A stretch of 64,000 nt of DNA from JABFSA01 sp963827515 (GTDB lineage Bacteria > Acidobacteriota > Vicinamibacteria > Vicinamibacterales > UBA2999). Under the pieces are notes generated by a model. That model worked only from the letters and a program-made list of their open reading frames with translations. It did no database searches and was not told the DNA's origin. Shown here in pieces: positions 61,554 to 64,000 of the stretch. How positions within the stretch are numbered: the stretch's first letter is position 1; each line of letters begins with the position of its first letter. The position numbers and the translations under genes are program-made. The stretch covers positions 434,001 to 498,000 of the forward strand of contig CAWHBF010000023.1 of NCBI GenBank assembly GCA_963827515.1, written 5' to 3'.

Positions 61554-62544
61554 CCACGGCAGGCGCGCGACCGGCGGGCGTGTCCACGGCCACACCGGTG
61601 CCTGGCGAGACAAAGTCTCGATGGACGTAACCCAGCGCGATCGAACCAAGCCGTGGTGAGTCGGCCGCACTCGTGACCACACCGACATCCCTGTCCTCAG
61701 CGAAAATTCGTGCCCCGGCCACCGGGACGCTTCCTTCGACGCGCAAAGCCACCAGCTTCTTGGCAACGCGGCCGTGCCCACGGTGCAGGACGCGGATGAT
61801 GACTTCTTGTCCGACGTAGCAACCCTTGCTGAGTGAGATCGCCCGGCCCTCGATACCAGCTTCGAGCGGTATCGTCTCGGCTGTCATGTCCACGCCAAAA
61901 AGCGGATATCCAGCTTCGACCCGCGCCGCTTCGATGACGGTCGGATCTGCCGCGACAGCACCCACCAGGACGAGCGCCCGCTCGAGTTCCGCTGCCCAAC
62001 CAGCTTCGACATAGACGCAGAATCCAGGAACACCAAGCTGACTCACGCGTGCGACCACGATGGGCGTACCCGCGAACAAGACCCTGGCGTTGTGATGCTC
62101 GGGCCAAGCGTGCAGCGACCCGGGCTCAACCTGCGCTTCACCACTCGAGGCGCCCTTCAAGATCTGTTCGAGCATCGAAGGGCCAGCCGGTCCGTGGATC
62201 CATACGGCGTCGAGCGCCTCCGACAAGTCCGTGAACTGAACGTCCTCGCTGAACAGAAATTGATCCAGCCGCTGCATCGTGCCCGCCAGCTCGCCGGCGG
62301 GCACATCCAGGAGAATCATGTCACCCGACTCGAACACGTAAAGATCGGTCAGCATCCGCCCCTGGGGGGTCAGCCATGCCGCGTAGCAGCCGGTGCCAGG
62401 AGCGAGGGCCTGGATGTCGTTGGTCAGCAGTCCTTGTAGGTAGACCGCCCGGTCCTTGCCGCTGATTCCGATGGTTTTTCGTGGCGAAACAGCGCCAATG
62501 ACAGCCGTTTCCCTGAGCGCCCGGTATTGATCCGAAATGGTCAT
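61531..62544 (-). CDS. ygfZ: folate-binding protein YgfZ (GcvT-like)
   Basis: YgfZ uses tetrahydrofolate to help build or repair iron-sulfur enzymes such as MiaB. The 337-residue protein has the diagnostic KGCYVGQE motif near residue 220 and GLLTNDIQAL and VWIHGPAG in the GcvT-like fold. The ATG at 62544 is chosen over upstream codons, which would collide with the divergent hydrolase. Confidence 0.93.
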   Translation of the reverse strand: MTISDQYRALRETAVIGAVSPRKTIGISGKDRAVYLQGLLTNDIQALAPGTGCYAAWLTPQGRMLTDLYVFESGDMILLDVPAGELAGTMQRLDQFLFSEDVQFTDLSEALDAVWIHGPAGPSMLEQILKGASSGEAQVEPGSLHAWPEHHNARVLFAGTPIVVARVSQLGVPGFCVYVEAGWAAELERALVLVGAVAADPTVIEAARVEAGYPLFGVDMTAETIPLEAGIEGRAISLSKGCYVGQEVIIRVLHRGHGRVAKKLVALRVEGSVPVAGARIFAEDRDVGVVTSAADSPRLGSIALGYVHRDFVSPGTGVAVDTPAGRAPAVVSDRPLA

Positions 62545-62562
62545 AGACCTTGGAACACCTGA

Positions 62563-62568
62563 TACGAT
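62563..62568 (+). promoter_or_regulatory. -10-like hexamer of the terminal hydrolase gene, leaderless
   Basis: TACGAT is followed by 8 nt and the ATG at 62577. There is no Shine-Dalgarno sequence. Confidence 0.4.
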
Positions 62569-62576
62569 CGCCGCTG

Positions 62577-64000
62577 ATGCCTCTTCGTCATTGTATCTGC
62601 GCGGTGATGCTGCTCCTCGCCGTCCCGGTGGCGGCAAGGCAAGCGGGACCAGCGCCCACACCCACGCCCACGACCACGACCTACGGGTACACGGTTTTCG
62701 TGCGCGGCACGTTGGTCGGTCGCGAGGAAGTGACCGTACGGACCTCGGCTGACGGGATCACGATCACCGGCAAAGGTCGCCTCTCCGGATCGCTCGACAT
62801 CGTGATGGAGCGCGCTGAAGTCCGCTATCGAAGAAACTGGACCCCCGAGCGATTCGAGCTCGAAGCGACGGTCAATGGCGGCCCCGCGAGCCTGCAGACG
62901 GTCTTCGAAAGCGGCACCGCCGTGACCAGTGGGACCGACGGAGGCCAGCGCATCGACCGCACCGACATGATTTCGTCCCCCTCGCAGACAGTGGTCCTGC
63001 CGAACGTCTTTTTCGGATCCTACGAAGCGTTGACACGCCGGCTTGCCACGTCTCCGGTCGGAGAAGAGTTCGCCGGATTCGTTCGCGCGGGAAACCTGGT
63101 GGCGCTGCGTTTGACGAGCGCGGCCGCCGAGCGCGTGCAAATCTCCACTTCCGCTTTCAACGTCCGCCGCTACACGCTCACGCTCTCGGACGCCAGAGGC
63201 GCAACAACGGTCAATCTCTACGCAGACGAGAACGGGTCTCTTCTGCGCGTCAGCATGCCTGCCATCGGGCTCGATGTGATGCGAGAAGACCTGGCGTCCT
63301 CGACGGCACGCACGGTGGTCTACTCCAACCCCAGCGACGAAGCGGTGAACATCCCGTCCACCGGCTTCAATCTGGGCGCGACGCTCACCCGGCCAGCGTC
63401 GGCCACACCAGCGCCCACGCGGCTTCCGGCGGTGATTCTGCTCTCGGGTGCCGGCATCGACGATCGCGACGGTGTGGTCGCAGGCGTCCCCGTGATTGGC
63501 CAGATCGCCGGTGCTCTGGCTGACGCGGGATTTCTCACGGTCAGGTACGACAAGCGCGGTTACGGCCAGAGTGGCGGACGCGCGGAGTCGGCCACGCTCG
63601 CCGATCATGCAGACGACGCCATTGCGGTTTTTCGCTGGCTTGGCAGTCGAACCGACATCGACCGCGACCGCATCGCCGTCATCGGTCACAACGAAGGCGC
63701 GTGGACGGCGCTCCTGGCGGCCACGCGCGAGCGGCGTATCGCCGGCGTTGCGACGCTGGCGGCGCCTTCGACCGCGGGCACAGAGCGTGTCCTCGAGCAA
63801 CAGCGACACGCCCTTGAGCAGATGAACCTTCCCCCTGCAGAGCTGGTCTCGAGGATCGAGCTGCAGACGCGGATCAATGCCGCAGTCATCTCGGGACGCG
63901 GATGGGAGGGGATCCCACCAGAAACGCGAAAGCAGGCCGACACCCCCTGGTTTCAGAGCCTTCTGATGTTCGATCCCGCGAGAGTCATCAAAGACGTGCG
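62577..64000 (+). CDS. exported alpha/beta hydrolase, 3' end missing, Asn in nucleophile elbow
   Basis: About 474 residues are present before the window ends. A signal peptide (residues 1-20) and a long N-terminal beta domain of about 250 residues precede a hydrolase domain (VILLSGAGIDDRDG, LTVRYDKRGYGQSGG). The nucleophile elbow should be GHSEG; it reads GHNEG (in VIGHNEGAWTALLA), so the catalytic Ser is replaced by Asn. The protein may be inactive as a hydrolase or use another residue. The acid and His lie beyond the edge or cannot be fixed. Confidence 0.85.
   Translation, partial: MPLRHCICAVMLLLAVPVAARQAGPAPTPTPTTTTYGYTVFVRGTLVGREEVTVRTSADGITITGKGRLSGSLDIVMERAEVRYRRNWTPERFELEATVNGGPASLQTVFESGTAVTSGTDGGQRIDRTDMISSPSQTVVLPNVFFGSYEALTRRLATSPVGEEFAGFVRAGNLVALRLTSAAAERVQISTSAFNVRRYTLTLSDARGATTVNLYADENGSLLRVSMPAIGLDVMREDLASSTARTVVYSNPSDEAVNIPSTGFNLGATLTRPASATPAPTRLPAVILLSGAGIDDRDGVVAGVPVIGQIAGALADAGFLTVRYDKRGYGQSGGRAESATLADHADDAIAVFRWLGSRTDIDRDRIAVIGHNEGAWTALLAATRERRIAGVATLAAPSTAGTERVLEQQRHALEQMNLPPAELVSRIELQTRINAAVISGRGWEGIPPETRKQADTPWFQSLLMFDPARVIKDV

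Noticed and set aside
62541..63809. 422-codon minus-strand frame opposite the last hydrolase
   Set aside because: The plus strand encodes a signal peptide and a hydrolase fold; the antisense frame is Arg/Gly/Asp-rich filler.

Overview
This 64 kb, GC-rich window is almost fully coding. It looks like a chromosomal segment of an Acidobacteriota bacterium, most likely of the Vicinamibacteria type. That placement is inferred from the gene set (division and cell-wall operon, DUF5916 barrel protein, squalene genes hpnCDE, fadN-A-E order, KaiC-like ATPase, PEP-CTERM remnant) and from numerous intergenic hairpin repeats. I see no rRNA, tRNA, CRISPR array, phage module or intact transposase.

Layout. 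Positions 1-8893 (minus strand) carry the start of the division and cell-wall operon in the order mraZ-rsmH-ftsL-ftsI-murE-murF-mraY-murD, with murD running off the left edge. It has a recognisable promoter and a triple MraZ-type operator. Positions 9112-17875 (plus) hold a glycosyltransferase, two NDP-sugar epimerases/dehydratases, an exported STN-like protein, a GNAT-like protein, a YqeY protein, the lipid II flippase MurJ, an MFS exporter and a rhomboid protease. Positions 17876-24318 contain repeat-rich intergenic DNA, a DoxX protein, a cupin, a fused branched-chain 2-oxoacid dehydrogenase E1, an exported propeller-like protein, a palindromic MITE-like element and an ABC-2 exporter. Positions 24491-29485 hold a KaiC-like double ATPase overlapping a broken hybrid histidine kinase, a methyltransferase and a degraded PEP-CTERM protein gene. 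Positions 29813-38737 are a fatty-acid beta-oxidation operon (fadN-like, two hydrolases, fadA-like, fadE-like), followed by a DUF1684 lipoprotein, a HAD phosphatase and a SirB1-type protein. Positions 38918-43595 (minus) hold an M20 dipeptidase, an MBL hydrolase, a phosphatidylcholine-synthase-like enzyme bracketed by 113-bp direct repeats, and a double-length ThyX. Positions 43795-56733 hold mixed housekeeping genes (DinB proteins, M20 amidohydrolase, def, SDR, NUDIX, FbaB-type aldolase, thiI, TPR protein, DUF5916 barrel, O-methyltransferase). Positions 56779-64000 hold hpnE-hpnD-hpnC-cobO, a mutY/mutT pair, ygfZ and the start of an exported alpha/beta hydrolase.

Three themes cross the window. 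First, at least seven genes between about 26 and 58 kb have clear reading-frame breaks. Almost every one is best explained by one extra base, which suggests either insertion-type consensus errors or real decay. Second, several genes lack a Shine-Dalgarno sequence and instead have a -10-like hexamer 7-9 nt before the start codon, which suggests leaderless mRNAs. Third, hairpin and direct repeats sit precisely against stop codons and in two places bracket a single gene. I did not find a clearly new defence or biosynthetic system. The strongest unusual items are the MraZ operator, the repeat-bracketed single-gene cassettes, the TA-flanked palindromic element, the double ThyX and the KaiC-kinase pair.
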